A stretch of 64,000 bases of DNA, from assembly GCA_947471745.1 (NCBI GenBank), contig CANJKZ010000269.1, positions 372,001-436,000 of the forward strand. Direction: 5' to 3'. This DNA is from Closterium sp. Naga37s-1. Its lineage: Eukaryota > Streptophyta > Zygnematophyceae > Desmidiales > Closteriaceae. The notes under the pieces were generated by a model. It ran no database searches. It worked only from the letters and a program-made list of their open reading frames with translations, and had not been told where the DNA came from. Of this stretch, positions 62,160-64,000 are shown one piece after another (within the stretch, counting starts at the first letter, position 1; every line of letters starts with the position of its first letter). The translations under genes and the position numbers were made by a program.

Positions 62160-64000
62160 ACAATCTCCTCACAGATTCAGGTAGTTCACTCCCATCCTGC
62201 GCTTTAGGAACTGGTTTGGGCTCATTCGCACAACTACGCAGCACGTGACGCTTGTTTGTGCGTCTGATGGTTTGAAACATTGCAAGGACAGGCCAGCGCG
62301 CAACATGTCACCGTTTCGTCATTTCATTGTTTATTTTATCACCATTTCTTAACAGATTCTGTTAGTGCACTCAATTCCCTTGCCATTGGAACTGGTTTGG
62401 GCTCATTCGCACAACTACCCAGCACGTGACGCTTGTTTGTGCGTATGATGGCCTGAAACAGTGCAAGGACAGGCCAGCGCGCAACATGTCACCGTTTCGT
62501 CGTTTCATTTTTTATTTTAGCACCATTTATTCACAGATTCAGTTATTGCACTTAATTCCCTTGCCATTGGAAGTGGTTTGGGCTCATTCGCACAACTAGC
62601 AGCACGTGACGCTTGTTTGTGCGTTTGATGGCCTGAAACAGTGCAAGGACAGGCCAGCGCGCAACATCCCACCGTTTCGTCGTTTCAATGTTTATTTTAG
62701 CACCATTTATTCACATATTCTGTTATTGCGCTTAATTTCCTTGCCATTGGAAGTGGTTTGGGCTCATTCGCACAACTACGCAGCACGTGACGCTTGTTTG
62801 TGCGTCTGATGGCCTGAAACAGTGCAAGGACAGGCCAGCGCGCAACATCCCACCGTTTCGTCGTTTCAATGATTATTTTAGCACCATTTCTTCACATATT
62901 CTGTCCGTGCACTCAAGTCCACTGCCATTGGAACTGGTTTGGGCTCATTCGCACAATTACGCAGCACGTGACGCTTGTTTGTGCGTCTGATGGCCCGAAA
63001 CAGTGCAAGGACAGGCCAGCGCGCAACATGTCACCGTTTCGTCGTTTCATTGTTTATTTTAGCACCATTTCTTCACATATTCTGTTAGTGCATTCAATTC
63101 CCTTGCCATTAAAGTGGTTTGGGCTCATTCGCACAACTACGCAGCACGTGACGCTTGTTTATGCGTTTGATGGCCTGAAACAGTGCAAGGACAGGCCAGC
63201 GCGCAACATGTCACCGTTTCGTCGATTCAATGTTTATTTTAGCACCATTTCTTCACGTATTCGGTTAGTGCACTCAATTCCCCTGCCATTGGAACTGGTT
63301 TGGGCTCATTCGCACAACTACGCAGCACGTGACGCTTGTTTGTGAGTCTGATGGCCCGAAACTTTGCAAGGATAGGCCAGCGCGTTTCGTCGCTTCATTG
63401 TTTTTTTTAGCACCATTTCTTCACAGATTCTGTTAGTGCACTTAATCCCCTTGCCAGAGGAACTGGTTTGGGCTCATTTGCACAACTACGCAGCACATGA
63501 CGCTTGTTTGTGCGTCTGATGGCCCGAAACAGTGCAAGGACAGGCCAGAGCGCAACATGTCACCGTTTCGTCGTTTGATTGTTTATTTTAGCACCATTTC
63601 TTCATATATTCTGTTAGTGCACTTAATTCCCTTGCCATTGGAACTGGTTTGGGCTCATTCACACAACTACGCAGCAAGTGACGCTTGTTTGTGCGTTTGA
63701 TGGCCTGAAACAGTGCAAGGACAGGCCAGCGCGCAACATGTCACAGTTTCGTCGTTTCATTGTTTATTTTAGCACCATTTCTTCATAGATTCTGTTATTG
63801 CACTCAATTCCCTTGCCATTGGAACTGGCTTGGGCTCTCGCACAACTACGCAGCAAGTGACGCTTGTTTGTGCGTTTGATGGCCTGAAACAGTGCAAGGA
63901 CAGGCCAGCGCGCAACATGTCACCGTTTCGTCGTTTCAATGTTTATTTTAGCACCATTTATTCACATACTCTGTGATTGCACTCAATTCCCCTGCCATTG
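62160..64000 (+). repeat. 180-181 bp tandem satellite, about ten units, runs off the window
   Basis: Unit landmarks: GGTTTGGGCTCATTCGCACA, CGCAGCACGTGACGCTTGTT, AACAGTGCAAGGACAGGCCA, ATGTCACCGTTTCGTCGTTT and TTTATTTTAGCACCATTTCT. The GGGCTCATTCGCAC mark recurs near 62217, 62399, 62579, 62759, 62939, 63119, 63302, 63471, 63652 and 63832. Units differ by a few per cent, and one is shortened near 63380. The 67-codon open frames inside are repeats of one phase of the satellite, not genes. Nucleosome-sized monomers of this kind are common in pericentromeric or subtelomeric DNA. Confidence 0.95.

Noticed and set aside
62606..63700. Repeated 67-codon proteins at the right end
   Set aside because: One frame of a 180-181 bp satellite, repeated with every unit.

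Overview
The window is a nest of LTR retrotransposons and satellite DNA from a large, repeat-rich eukaryotic genome. Three things point to the green lineage (streptophyte alga or land plant): the predominance of Ty1/copia elements, several primer-binding sites complementary to initiator tRNA-Met, and a TRIM miniature element. A charophyte such as Chara is only a guess. No rRNA gene, CRISPR array, bacterial operon or clearly recognisable housekeeping gene was found. Layout, left to right. 1-6184: a fragment of family C gag, low-complexity DNA, a Copia-type gag, and a decayed Ty3/gypsy pol with one LTR. 6190-8612: a 37-38 bp palindrome-rich satellite, interrupted by an antisense family C LTR. 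8613-18265: two family B Copia elements joined tail to tail. 18266-28389: more satellite and a family B LTR fragment split by a complete family E Copia (19068-26121, target duplication ACAGC), followed by inverted satellite and a miniature element (F). 28390-36161: an old, less GC-rich Copia (D) whose pol is split by a complete family C element (28713-34309, duplication GAGGA). 36304-36689: a 386 bp TRIM (duplication TTAAT). 38235-45525: a second family E element (G, duplication ATGCC) inside a foldback sequence. 47358-49025: a solo family C LTR carrying a CCGCGG array and a nested F copy. 49879-54132, minus strand: the only good candidate host gene, with a Gln/Pro-rich nonapeptide repeat and an intronic 120 bp minisatellite. 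54929-61887, minus strand: a young family E element (K, duplication GTAAC) with an open pol. 62160-64000: a 180-181 bp tandem satellite running off the window end. How the parts relate: G keeps a complete Gag reading frame but has lost its RT YVDD; E and K lack the N-terminal Gag through the same apparent recombination between two TGGCCAG repeats, while K keeps an intact PR-IN-RT-RNase H frame. C lacks protease and integrase yet sits in a clean target duplication. The region therefore reads as a community of partly complementary, mutually dependent retroelements. The order of events can be read from nesting: E is younger than the family B LTR, C younger than D, F' younger than the solo C LTR, and K is the youngest by LTR identity (1 mismatch in 128).
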